64,000 nucleotides of DNA from Bacillus proteolyticus. GTDB taxonomy: Bacteria; Bacillota; Bacilli; Bacillales; Bacillaceae_G. Below are positions 56,060-64,000 of the stretch, piece after piece. Made by a program: the position numbers and the translations under genes. Position 1 is the stretch's first letter; each line of letters begins with the position of its first letter. Below the pieces are notes generated by a model that ran no database searches, had not been told where the DNA came from, and saw nothing but the letters and a program-made list of their open reading frames with translations. The DNA lies in the NCBI RefSeq assembly GCF_001884065.1, contig NZ_MACH01000055.1:1-64000 (forward strand). Direction: 5' to 3'.

Positions 56060-57577
56060 ATGACAGTAGCTACATATGAAGTAGAAAAACAATTTTTAAC
56101 ATATGTGAAGAAGATACAGAATTACGGAGAAGCATTAAGCTTAATGTTTTGGGACTTGAGAACAGGTGCGCCTAAAAAAGGTGTAGACCAGCGTTCAGAA
56201 GTAATTGGTATGCTTTCATCAGAAGTGTTTGCCATGTCGACTTCAGATGAGATGGGGAACTATTTAACAGAGCTTGAAGCTTTAATACGTGAAGACAAAC
56301 TTTCTGAAACGACAAAGAAAATGGTTGAAGAGTGTCGTAAAGAATATGATAGAAATAAGAAAATTCCACAAGCGGAATATGAAGCGTATGTGAAATTAGA
56401 AGCGAAAGCGGAGAGTGTGTGGGAAGAAGCCCGCGAAAAATCTGATTTCGAAATGTTCCGTCCGTATTTAGAACAAATAGTTGAATTTAAAAAGAAATTT
56501 ATTACATATTGGGGTTACGAAACATATAAATACAATACATTATTAGATATGTATGAGCCGGGTATTACAGTAGAAGTGTTAGATCACGTATTTGGTCAAC
56601 TACGAGAGCGTATCGTTCCGCTCGTAAAAGAAATATCGGAGTCACAAAAGAGATTAAAGACAAGTGCTTTATCAGAACATTTTTCAAAAGAAAAACAAAA
56701 AAACTTTACATTAGAGCTATTAAAGCAATTGAATTATGACTTTGAAGCAGGTCGTCTTGATGAAACGGTACATCCATTTGAGATTACATTAAATAAAGGG
56801 GATGTTCGTATTACGACACGCTATGACGAAAGAGATTTCCGTATGGCAGTGTTTGGAACAATTCATGAATGTGGTCATGCTGTATATGAGCAAAATATTG
56901 CAGAGAAATTTGAAGGTACACCGCTATGTAGTGGAACATCTATGGGTATTCATGAGTCACAATCATTATTCTTTGAGAACTTTATCGGTCGTAATAAATC
57001 ATTCTGGAAGAAAAATTATGATTTATTAAAAGAGTATAGCGATGGTCAATTCAATGGTATATCAGTAGATGAGTTTTATGATGCGATTAACGAATCGAAG
57101 CCATCGTTCATTCGTATAGAAGCAGATGAGCTTACATATCCGCTTCACGTCATGGTTCGTTATGAACTTGAGAAAGAATTGTTTGATGGTACATTACAAG
57201 TGAAGGATTTGCCAGCGGCTTGGAATGATAAGATGGAAGCATATTTAGGAATTCGTCCAGAAAACGATGCACAAGGTGTATTGCAAGATGTTCACTGGGC
57301 TGGTGGTTCATTTGGATACTTCCCATCTTATGCGCTTGGTTATATGTATGCAGCGCAATTTAAGGAAAGAATGATAAAAGACATTCCGAACTTTGATGCA
57401 TTATTAGAAGAAGGAAACGTAACACCAATTCGTGAATGGTTAACAGAAAATATTCACCAATATGGTAAAACGAAAAAGCCGCTTGAAATTTTAGAAGATG
57501 TAACAGGTGAAGGGTTAAATGCAAACTACTTAGCTGATTATTTAGAAGCTAAATATAAAGAGATTTATGAGTTATAA
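56060..57577 (+). CDS. ypwA: M32 family metallocarboxypeptidase
   Basis: A zinc carboxypeptidase of the thermostable (Taq-like) M32 family, 505 residues. HECGH (about residues 270-274, in GTIHECGHAVYE) supplies two zinc ligands and the catalytic glutamate; the HESQSLFFENFIGR motif gives another. Cytosolic, no signal peptide. AAAAAGGAGG precedes the ATG. Corresponds to ypwA by position after ypvA. Confidence 0.93.
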   Translation: MTVATYEVEKQFLTYVKKIQNYGEALSLMFWDLRTGAPKKGVDQRSEVIGMLSSEVFAMSTSDEMGNYLTELEALIREDKLSETTKKMVEECRKEYDRNKKIPQAEYEAYVKLEAKAESVWEEAREKSDFEMFRPYLEQIVEFKKKFITYWGYETYKYNTLLDMYEPGITVEVLDHVFGQLRERIVPLVKEISESQKRLKTSALSEHFSKEKQKNFTLELLKQLNYDFEAGRLDETVHPFEITLNKGDVRITTRYDERDFRMAVFGTIHECGHAVYEQNIAEKFEGTPLCSGTSMGIHESQSLFFENFIGRNKSFWKKNYDLLKEYSDGQFNGISVDEFYDAINESKPSFIRIEADELTYPLHVMVRYELEKELFDGTLQVKDLPAAWNDKMEAYLGIRPENDAQGVLQDVHWAGGSFGYFPSYALGYMYAAQFKERMIKDIPNFDALLEEGNVTPIREWLTENIHQYGKTKKPLEILEDVTGEGLNANYLADYLEAKYKEIYEL

Positions 57578-57582
57578 CACAG

Positions 57583-57609
57583 GAGCTGCTTAATTGCAGC
57601 TCTTTTTTA
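57583..57609 (+). terminator. Terminator of the M32 peptidase gene
   Basis: GAGCTGC (57583-57589) pairs with GCAGCTC (57596-57602), followed by T. Confidence 0.75.
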
Positions 57610-57625
57610 TGAGGGAGTGTGAGAA

Positions 57626-58099
57626 ATGGGCTATATATTTACAGTAATGTCGCAAACGGAAGCGGAAGAAATTGCATACAACTGGCATTATGAAGGGGAG
57701 TATTCTTTTTATGATATAGAGGCAGATCAAGAAGATTTAGCTGAATTTTTACATGATGAGAGTAGAGGGGACGACACATTTGCTGTGAAGGAAAATGGTA
57801 CTCTTATTGGCTTTTTTAGCTTTTTCAGAATGAATAGTCGAACGGTTGATATCGGACTAGGAATGAGACCTAATATAACTGGAAATGGATTCGGTTTAAA
57901 GTTCGTAAAAGCTGGACTAGATTTTAGTGAAGAAAAATATGGTTGTAACTATATAACACTATCAGTAGCGACATTTAATGAAAGAGCAATTAAAGTGTAT
58001 AAAAAAGCAGGGTTTGAAGCGGTTGGAACGTTTATACAGAAAACAAATGGTAGTTGTTTTGAGTTTTTGAAAATGAATTATATATGTAAAAATGATTAA
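57626..58099 (+). CDS. GNAT family N-acetyltransferase
   Basis: 157 residues with the GNAT fold: VDIGLGMRPNITGNGFGLKFVKAG provides the acetyl-CoA pyrophosphate loop and FNERAIKVYKKAGFEAVG the C-terminal motif. Start after GAGGGAGTGTGAG at ATG 57626. Substrate unknown; RimI/RimJ-like N-terminal or small-molecule acetylation are possibilities. It has its own weak terminator. Confidence 0.85.
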   Translation: MGYIFTVMSQTEAEEIAYNWHYEGEYSFYDIEADQEDLAEFLHDESRGDDTFAVKENGTLIGFFSFFRMNSRTVDIGLGMRPNITGNGFGLKFVKAGLDFSEEKYGCNYITLSVATFNERAIKVYKKAGFEAVGTFIQKTNGSCFEFLKMNYICKND

Positions 58100-58128
58100 A
58101 AAACAGAGGAGAGCTTCTGTTTTTTATT
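58100..58128 (+). terminator. Weak terminator of the GNAT gene
   Basis: AAAACAGA (58100-58107) pairs with TCTGTTTT (58116-58123) in an AT-rich stem, with T following. Confidence 0.55.
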
Positions 58129-58258
58129 TTGATGTAGCAATAAATGATGTTTGTTTTTGTGCTCGCTGTAATTGGAGGTTTTGAAATTTTGGAAGAGGAT
58201 GTGTATGATTGAAGTTTAGTAGTAAATAGCAAGTTTAGTAAGGAGAGGTAGAGATAGT

Positions 58259-59005
58259 ATGATTACAATTAAAACGAAAAACGAAATAGATTTGATGCAT
58301 GAATCTGGGAAATTACTTGCTTCATGTCATAAAGAAATTGCGAAAATGATGAAACCAGGTATAACTACAAAAGAAATTGATACGTTTGTTGAAATGTATT
58401 TAAGAGATCATGGTGCTACATCTGAACAGAAAGGTTACAACGGGTATCCATATGCGATATGTGCATCTGTAAACGATGAAATGTGTCATGGGTTTCCGGC
58501 CGATGTTCCTTTAACTGAGGGCGATATTGTAACAATTGACATGGTAGTAAACTTAAATGGTGGTCTTTCAGATTCTGCTTGGACGTATATAGTTGGAAAT
58601 GTTTCTGATGAAGCAGAAAGGTTATTGGTAGTAGCTGAGAGTGCTTTGTATAAAGGGATTGATCAGGCGGTAATCGGTAATCATGTAGGAGATATTGGCC
58701 ATGCCATTGAAAGTTATGCAAATGCTGAAGGTTTTTCTGTCGCAAGAGATTTTACGGGACATGGAATTGGTAAAGAGATTCATGAAGAACCAGCAATTTT
58801 TCATTTTGGTAAACCAAGGCAAGGACCTAAGCTGCAAGAAGGAATGGTAATTACGATTGAGCCAATTGTAAATGTAGGTATGCGATATTCTAAAGTTGAT
58901 TTAAACGGATGGACTGCAAGAACGATGGACGGTAAATTATCAGCTCAATATGAGCATACAATTGCGATTACAAAAGATGGACCAATCATTTTAACGACGC
59001 TTTAA
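58259..59005 (+). CDS. map: Type I methionine aminopeptidase
   Basis: Removes initiator methionine. 248 residues with the five metal ligands in order: DMVVNLNGGLSDSAW (two aspartates), GHGIGKEIHEEP (histidine), ITIEP (glutamate) and the late YEHT glutamate. Start follows AAGGAGAGG. This copy is away from the ribosomal protein operon, where another map gene normally lies, so it is probably the second paralog of the cereus group (like B. subtilis yflG in kind). Confidence 0.93.
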   Translation: MITIKTKNEIDLMHESGKLLASCHKEIAKMMKPGITTKEIDTFVEMYLRDHGATSEQKGYNGYPYAICASVNDEMCHGFPADVPLTEGDIVTIDMVVNLNGGLSDSAWTYIVGNVSDEAERLLVVAESALYKGIDQAVIGNHVGDIGHAIESYANAEGFSVARDFTGHGIGKEIHEEPAIFHFGKPRQGPKLQEGMVITIEPIVNVGMRYSKVDLNGWTARTMDGKLSAQYEHTIAITKDGPIILTTL

Positions 59006-59083
59006 TATGAAATGTAAGAGTTTGCAAAAATCGAACGAAAATACTGTTTTTATAAAATTTGTACGTGTTTTTCACATAAATGC

Positions 59084-59112
59084 TTTTCAAAATATAAAAA
59101 GTGCGTTATAAT
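59084..59112 (+). promoter_or_regulatory. Promoter of the xpt-pbuX operon
   Basis: TATAAT (59107-59112) with TTTTCA (59084-59089) at 17-base spacing, directly upstream of the riboswitch. Confidence 0.5.
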
Positions 59113-59127
59113 CCTTCTATAAAATAA

Positions 59128-59925
<798 letters not shown>

Positions 59926-59927
59926 CA

Positions 59928-61250
59928 ATGAAGCAGCACCCATTTAAAATCGCATCGCTTGGTATGCAGCACATGCTGGCCATGTATGCTGGCGCAATTA
60001 TTGTTCCTCTTATTGTCGGCGGAGGACTTGGTTTAAATCAACAAGAATTAACGTATTTAGTATCGATTGACTTATTAATGTGCGGCGTAGCAACAATTTT
60101 ACAAGCATTATCAAATCGCTTTTTCGGTATTGGGCTTCCGGTTGTACTTGGTTGTACCTTTACAGCTGTTGGGCCGATGATTGCAATTGGTAAACAATAC
60201 GGTGTGTCTTCCATATATGGGGCAATTATTGCTGCGGGATTATTTGTTGTTATTTTCGCGAAATTATTTGGGAAACTTGTAAAACTATTTCCTCCTGTTG
60301 TAACAGGATCTGTCGTTACAGTCATTGGGGTTACACTTGTTCCAGCAGCTATTAATGATATGGCTGGAGGAGTAGGCAGCAAAGATTTCGGAAGTCTTGA
60401 AAATTTAGCTTTAGCATTTGGAGTTTTATTATTTATTATCATTATGTATCGTTTCTTTGACGGATTTATCCGTTCAATCTCTATATTACTTGGTCTGTTG
60501 TTCGGTACAATTGTTGCGGCATTTATGGGGAAAGTAAGCTTGCAAGCGGTTGGAGAGGCAGATTGGTTCCATGGTATTCAGCCGTTTTACTTCGGTACAC
60601 CAACATTTGAATTAACACCAATTATTACAATGATTCTCGTTGCTTGTGTAGGGATTGTAGAAGCAACAGGTGTATATTTTGCATTATCTGATATTTGTAA
60701 TAAAAAGATTGGTGAAAAAGAATTAACAAAAGGTTATCGTGCAGAAGGATTAGCAATGGTTTTAGGTGGAATTTTTAACGCATTTCCATATACAACTTAC
60801 TCTCAAAACGTAGGACTTGTTCAATTAACCGGAGTAAGAAATCGCGTTATTATTTATACTTGCGGTGGTATGTTAATTGTTCTTGGGTTCATTCCAAAAA
60901 TCGCAGCTATTACAACAATTATTCCGAAATCAGTACTTGGCGGTGCAATGCTAGCGATGTTCGGCATGGTTATGGCATATGGTATTAAAATGTTAAGCAG
61001 TGTTGATTTTGGAAAACAAGAAAATTTATTAATTGTTGCATGTTCTGTCGGAATCGGGCTTGGTGTTACAGTTGTTCCAACGTTATTCTCGCAGCTGCCT
61101 GAAAGCATTCGTATTTTAACAGATAACGGAATTGTTCTAGGAAGTGCATCAGCAGTACTTTTAAATATTGTATTCAATATGGTACCGCAGCGTAAAGTGA
61201 AAGTAAAAGAAGAGCCTGTTTCGATGCAAAGTGCAGTAAGAGAAGCGTAA
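59928..61250 (+). CDS. pbuX: Xanthine permease
   Basis: A 440-residue nucleobase:cation symporter of the NCS2 family with about 14 transmembrane helices. Signature stretches: VPLIVGGGLGL, VVTGSVVTVIGVTLVPAAINDM and NAFPYTTYSQNVGL (substrate region with conserved glutamine and asparagine). It starts two bases after the xpt stop. Supplies substrate to Xpt. Confidence 0.96.
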   Translation: MKQHPFKIASLGMQHMLAMYAGAIIVPLIVGGGLGLNQQELTYLVSIDLLMCGVATILQALSNRFFGIGLPVVLGCTFTAVGPMIAIGKQYGVSSIYGAIIAAGLFVVIFAKLFGKLVKLFPPVVTGSVVTVIGVTLVPAAINDMAGGVGSKDFGSLENLALAFGVLLFIIIMYRFFDGFIRSISILLGLLFGTIVAAFMGKVSLQAVGEADWFHGIQPFYFGTPTFELTPIITMILVACVGIVEATGVYFALSDICNKKIGEKELTKGYRAEGLAMVLGGIFNAFPYTTYSQNVGLVQLTGVRNRVIIYTCGGMLIVLGFIPKIAAITTIIPKSVLGGAMLAMFGMVMAYGIKMLSSVDFGKQENLLIVACSVGIGLGVTVVPTLFSQLPESIRILTDNGIVLGSASAVLLNIVFNMVPQRKVKVKEEPVSMQSAVREA

Positions 61251-61286
61251 AAAGCAAGGTCTCATTATGAGACCTTGCTTTTCTTT
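61250..61286. terminator. Bidirectional terminator between pbuX and the DUF418 gene
   Basis: AAAAGCAAGGTCTCA (61250-61264) pairs with TGAGACCTTGCTTTT (61268-61282) with a 3-nt loop and T run; the A run at the left allows the minus direction too. Confidence 0.88.
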
Positions 61287-62428
61287 TTAAGTGGCATTAT
61301 CTTTCCGTACGTACCAAGGCGCCATATATATTCAAGTGGTCCATATTGATAGCGAGAAAGCCACCAGCGGCTAATAAAAATTTGTAACGTATAGAAACCG
61401 ATGCAAAATAGAGGTCCTACCCATAATGGAGCAAGATAATCATTTTTGAACAATAGCCCGAATACAAGTAATGTAACAATTGTATGTGAGATGTAATTCG
61501 TTAACGCCATTCGTCCAACGTACTGGAATGGACGTAATAATTTTTGCCATCTTTCTTTTTGTAATAAACGCATGAGCGTGAAAATGTAGAATATGAATAA
61601 TGTTTTTCCACTAAACATTGTAAAGACCTGCATATAAATTGGTTCATAAGATGGTTTTGATAAAAAATAACGGACCATGAAGAACCACATTGGCAATGTT
61701 AAAATGAACATAATAATTTGCCATTTTTTAAGCTTTGGATCTAACTCTTTCGTGCGGCGGAAAATATCCTTTTTGCCGGCGTATAAACCAAGTAAAAATA
61801 GCCCAACTGTTTCTGGGAGCATGAATGCGTTTAGTCCAATTCCATCAGCATAAAATGCATGGAAACGATTTTGTATGTGTGACATCCAGTCTTCAAGTGG
61901 CATGATAGGTAAGGAAAATCCTAATTCTGCCTTTGGAACGAATGAAATCATAATACCAGCGATTAGCATGAAAAACTGAAAAATACTTAATAAAACGATT
62001 GCCCATATTAAAATGGTACGAGGTTCTCTTTTATAAAATAAAAATAAGAAAAATCCAGCGATTGCATAACTATGTAAAATGTCTCCGTCCCATAAAAGAA
62101 CGTAATGCAAGAAACCAAATAATAATAAAATGAGCAAACGACGCACAAATAAAGTTTTCGGACGATCTGTTTTCGCCTCAGCACGACTCATAAAGATGTA
62201 AAAACCTAATCCGAATAAAAATGAAAAAATAGTATAAAACTTCGTTTGAATAAACATGTCAAAAAACAAGCGAATATAGCTGTCTAACCCCTCATAAACG
62301 CCTGAAATGTCTCGAGAATCAACACCAGCGATAACTGGCCAGTTAACAAGAAAAATACCTAGTACAGCTATTCCTCTAATAATATCAATTGAGTGTATCC
62401 TCTCGCCTTGTGTGAGATTTTGTGTCAT
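61265..62428 (-). CDS. DUF418 family membrane protein
   Basis: 387 residues, about ten transmembrane segments. The N-terminal ERIHSIDIIRGIAVLGIFLVN is typical of DUF418/DUF1624-type acyltransferase-like membrane proteins. ATG 62428 on the minus strand follows AAGGAGGAAA; the longer open frame upstream lacks a site and runs through a hairpin region. B. subtilis relatives (YeiB, YxaH type) have unknown function. Confidence 0.85.
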   Translation of the reverse strand: MTQNLTQGERIHSIDIIRGIAVLGIFLVNWPVIAGVDSRDISGVYEGLDSYIRLFFDMFIQTKFYTIFSFLFGLGFYIFMSRAEAKTDRPKTLFVRRLLILLLFGFLHYVLLWDGDILHSYAIAGFFLFLFYKREPRTILIWAIVLLSIFQFFMLIAGIMISFVPKAELGFSLPIMPLEDWMSHIQNRFHAFYADGIGLNAFMLPETVGLFLLGLYAGKKDIFRRTKELDPKLKKWQIIMFILTLPMWFFMVRYFLSKPSYEPIYMQVFTMFSGKTLFIFYIFTLMRLLQKERWQKLLRPFQYVGRMALTNYISHTIVTLLVFGLLFKNDYLAPLWVGPLFCIGFYTLQIFISRWWLSRYQYGPLEYIWRLGTYGKIMPLKKKSKVS

Positions 62429-62534
62429 TTTTTTCCTCCTTGATAAGTAATTCCCTTTTATTATACAAAATGTAAGAGGGAGGGGATAGGGGAGATTTCC
62501 AATTTTTAAAGCTGTTAAGTTGTGAATTATGAGA

Positions 62535-62616
62535 TATAATAAGAGTGCACAGCAAGTTTTAAACTTCTTTAAAACAGGCAGTAAAGCTCCTTTTCCCGAA
62601 GGAGCTTTCTTTTTTA
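62535..62616 (+). ncRNA. Candidate orphan small RNA
   Basis: A perfect TATAAT (62535-62540) is followed about 45 bases on by a strong terminator: AAAGCTCCTT (62583-62592) with AAGGAGCTTT (62599-62608) and a T run. There is no plus-strand gene between pbuX's terminator and this one. The transcript would be about 70 nt and also contain AAGTTTTAAACTT, a short palindrome. No convincing -35 element, so the evidence is partial. Confidence 0.45.
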
Positions 62617-62624
62617 GAAATTTG

Positions 62625-62653
62625 TTGATAATGATTCTCTTTAATGATAAAAT
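62625..62653 (+). promoter_or_regulatory. Promoter of the Fur-box-linked small gene
   Basis: TTGATA (62625-62630) and TAAAAT (62648-62653) with 17-base spacing. The -35 lies inside the first Fur-like box, so repressor binding would block polymerase. Confidence 0.55.
62626..62640 (+). promoter_or_regulatory. Partial Fur box 1
   Basis: TGATAATGATTCTCT compared with the 7-1-7 consensus TGATAATNATTATCA: the left half is perfect and the right half matches 5 of 7. Confidence 0.6.
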
Positions 62654-62664
62654 GTATTCAAAAG

Positions 62665-62679
62665 TGATAATCATTATCA
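62665..62679 (+). promoter_or_regulatory. Perfect Fur box 2
   Basis: TGATAATCATTATCA is an exact 7-1-7 Fur operator of Bacillus. It lies at or just after the expected transcription start and 21 bases before the small ORF. Confidence 0.85.
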
Positions 62680-62699
62680 AAAAAGGTTGGTGTGTTAAT

Positions 62700-62786
62700 A
62701 TGATGTATGCACTTGTTGCAGGAACGATTGCTATATATGTTGGTGTTACAAAGTATGTATTAAATGGAGTAGGAACAACAAAATGA
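62700..62786 (+). CDS. Fur-box-linked 28-residue membrane-like peptide
   Basis: MMYALVAGTIAIYVGVTKYV continues for 28 residues; a single hydrophobic helix (about residues 2-15) followed by a short polar tail. ATG 62700 or 62703; the ribosome site is weak (AAAAGGTTGGTG). The unit has its own promoter, two Fur-like operators and a terminator, so it is expected to be expressed under iron limitation. Function unknown. It could alternatively be mainly a regulatory RNA, like the Fur-controlled sRNA FsrA of B. subtilis. Confidence 0.55.
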   Translation: MMYALVAGTIAIYVGVTKYVLNGVGTTK

Positions 62787-62799
62787 ATAATATTACATA

Positions 62800-62840
62800 A
62801 AATCCCTTTCATTTGTAAAAAGAATGAAAGGGATTTTTTT
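62800..62840 (+). terminator. Terminator of the Fur-box-linked gene
   Basis: AAATCCCTTTCATT (62800-62813) pairs perfectly with AATGAAAGGGATTT (62823-62836), followed by T. Confidence 0.9.
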
Positions 62841-62980
62841 ATTTTTAATGAGAATATGCTGAAAATTTAGTATGATAGTAAAGTGAAACTGTAATCATTG
62901 GGATGCTCAGTCCTAAATGATTATTGTCACACAAATAGCGGGATACAGTATATACATCTTGGATAAAGGGGAACAAGGGG

Positions 62981-64000
62981 ATGACAAACATAGTACAGAC
63001 AAACGGTATGAAAAAACTTGTTTGTTTTTATGAAGAGTGGCAAAAACATGGAGATGCAGAGAATAGTTTGAAGTTGTTTGAAGTGATTCAAAAATATAAA
63101 CAAGAACAGCTTATGATAGCTTTTTGTGGTCATTTTTCGGCAGGGAAATCGACAATGATGAATCATCTATATAAAGCGCAATTACTACCGACAAGTCCAA
63201 TTCCAACGAGTGCTAATGTCGTTAAAATTGAAAAAGGTTCTGATCGCGTTGTTGTTACGATTAAGTCTGGAGAACAGTATGAATATGACGGCGCATATTC
63301 AGCAGAAGAATTAAAACAAATATGTAAAGACGGTGATGAAGTAATTGGTGTTCATATTTATCGAAATGATGCACCAATTCCTGACGAAGTTATGTTAGTT
63401 GATACGCCAGGAATTGATTCTACAGATGATGCTCACCAATTAGCAACAGAATCAACACTGCATCTTGCAGATGTTATTTTTTACATGATGGATTATAACC
63501 ATGTCCAATCAGAAGTAAACTTACAATTTGTTAAAGAATTGAAACAACGTAATAAAACGGTTTATCTTGTTGTAAACCAAATAGATAAACATAAAGAAAA
63601 TGAACTATCTTTTGAAGAGTATAGAGAAAGTGTAAAACAATCTTTTGCTAACTGGGATATTGAAGTAGATGGTATTTTTTATACATCACTGCGAATGATG
63701 AATCATCCATACAATGAGATTCAAAGTTTGGAAGTACTAATCTCTTCTATCATGAAAGAAAAAGAGCAGTATGTAAGTGCGGGAATGGAGCGAGAAACAG
63801 AATATTTACTGCAAGAACATTTCTCATTTATTCTTTCTGAAAATGAAAAGCAGCTTATAAAATATGAGGAAGAATTAGTGTCACCGCTGTCGCTTTCAGA
63901 GATTGTTGAAAAGAAGGAAGAGTTAATTGAAAATAAAAATCGAGCATCGAGTAAAGAGTCTGATGTAAGAAATGAATTTATTAAAGGTTTACAAGCTATA
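62981..64000 (+). CDS. dynA: Dynamin-like GTPase (5' part, runs off the window)
   Basis: About 340 residues are visible of a bacterial dynamin-like protein that tethers and remodels membranes (DynA/YpbR of B. subtilis, roughly 1190 residues). P-loop GHFSAGKST near residue 48-56, DTPG near residue 142-145 and NQID near 192-195 (G4) define the GTPase; a helical stalk begins after about residue 265. ATG 62981 follows AACAAGGGG. The frame is open to base 64000, so the gene is cut by the window end. Confidence 0.9.
   Translation, partial: MTNIVQTNGMKKLVCFYEEWQKHGDAENSLKLFEVIQKYKQEQLMIAFCGHFSAGKSTMMNHLYKAQLLPTSPIPTSANVVKIEKGSDRVVVTIKSGEQYEYDGAYSAEELKQICKDGDEVIGVHIYRNDAPIPDEVMLVDTPGIDSTDDAHQLATESTLHLADVIFYMMDYNHVQSEVNLQFVKELKQRNKTVYLVVNQIDKHKENELSFEEYRESVKQSFANWDIEVDGIFYTSLRMMNHPYNEIQSLEVLISSIMKEKEQYVSAGMERETEYLLQEHFSFILSENEKQLIKYEEELVSPLSLSEIVEKKEELIENKNRASSKESDVRNEFIKGLQAI

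Noticed and set aside
62520-62700. Upstream extension of the DUF418 protein and of the small Fur-linked ORF
   Set aside because: These frames cross the orphan terminator and Fur boxes without start signals; the internal starts have ribosome sites.

Overview
The window looks like one contiguous stretch of a Bacillus cereus group chromosome (B. cereus/anthracis/thuringiensis type). This rests on low-GC codon use, AGGAGG-type ribosome binding sites, sporulation genes (spoIVA, spoVIF-like, sspM-like, cotD-like, yppG-like), bacillithiol genes, and gene order that follows the B. subtilis fni-to-ypbR segment with typical cereus-group differences. No phage, transposase, CRISPR array, tRNA or rRNA was seen. 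Nearly everything is backbone; the novelty lies mainly in non-coding DNA and very small genes.

Layout. 1-5.4 kb: end of fni, ypzI (minus), yphA, a YIEGIA-family gene with its small partner, der and gpsA. 5.5-9.3 kb: spoVIF-like, yphE-like, yphF-like lipoprotein, spoIVA, hbs. 9.4-13.3 kb: folE (no mtrB follows), hepS-menG-hepT for menaquinone, ndk. 13.5-18.5 kb: aroC-aroB-hisC and, from its own promoter, aroA; the aroH and tyrA genes found here in B. subtilis are missing. 18.6-23.2 kb: ypiA/ypiB/ypiF and the qcrABC menaquinol:cytochrome c reductase. 23.3-28 kb: ypjA-like, a TIGR01906-type membrane protein, ypjB, a YugP-like protease, a uracil-DNA-glycosylase-like protein and ypjC (minus). 28.0-28.3 kb: paired structured repeats. 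28.4-33.9 kb: ypjD-dapB-mgsA-bshB1-bshA-cca-birA. 34.0-36.4 kb: a structured attenuator-like leader and panBCD. 36.5-43.4 kb: dinG, ypmA, ypmB, aspB, dnaD, nth, ypoC. 43.4-46.8 kb (minus): ponA and recU. 46.9-50.8 kb: yppC, a repeat region, sspM-like, yppD/E/F/G and cotD-like. 50.8-55.9 kb: ypsA, gpsB, rnpB, rlmL-like, ypvA helicase. 56-61.3 kb: M32 carboxypeptidase, GNAT, map, and guanine riboswitch-xpt-pbuX. 61.3-64 kb: DUF418 protein (minus), an orphan mini-transcript, a Fur-box-flanked tiny gene, and the start of a dynamin-like gene cut by the window end.

Functional themes: precursor supply (aromatic amino acids, lysine/diaminopimelate, pantothenate, menaquinone, bacillithiol), ribosome and RNA maturation (der, rnpB, rlmL-like, cca), replication and repair (dnaD, dinG, nth, recU, hbs), cell wall growth (ponA, gpsB, ypmB) and spore coat or cortex morphogenesis (spoIVA, spoVIF-like, cotD-like).

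Most interesting signals: (1) the panB leader, a long closing helix around a possible H-type pseudoknot, followed by competing antiterminator and terminator helices; (2) a self-contained unit with a perfect 7-1-7 Fur box and a second partial one around a 28-residue hydrophobic ORF; (3) an orphan promoter/terminator pair suggesting a small RNA; (4) cereus-group repeats with constant flanks and interchangeable hairpins. All structures were folded by eye; no program or database was run.
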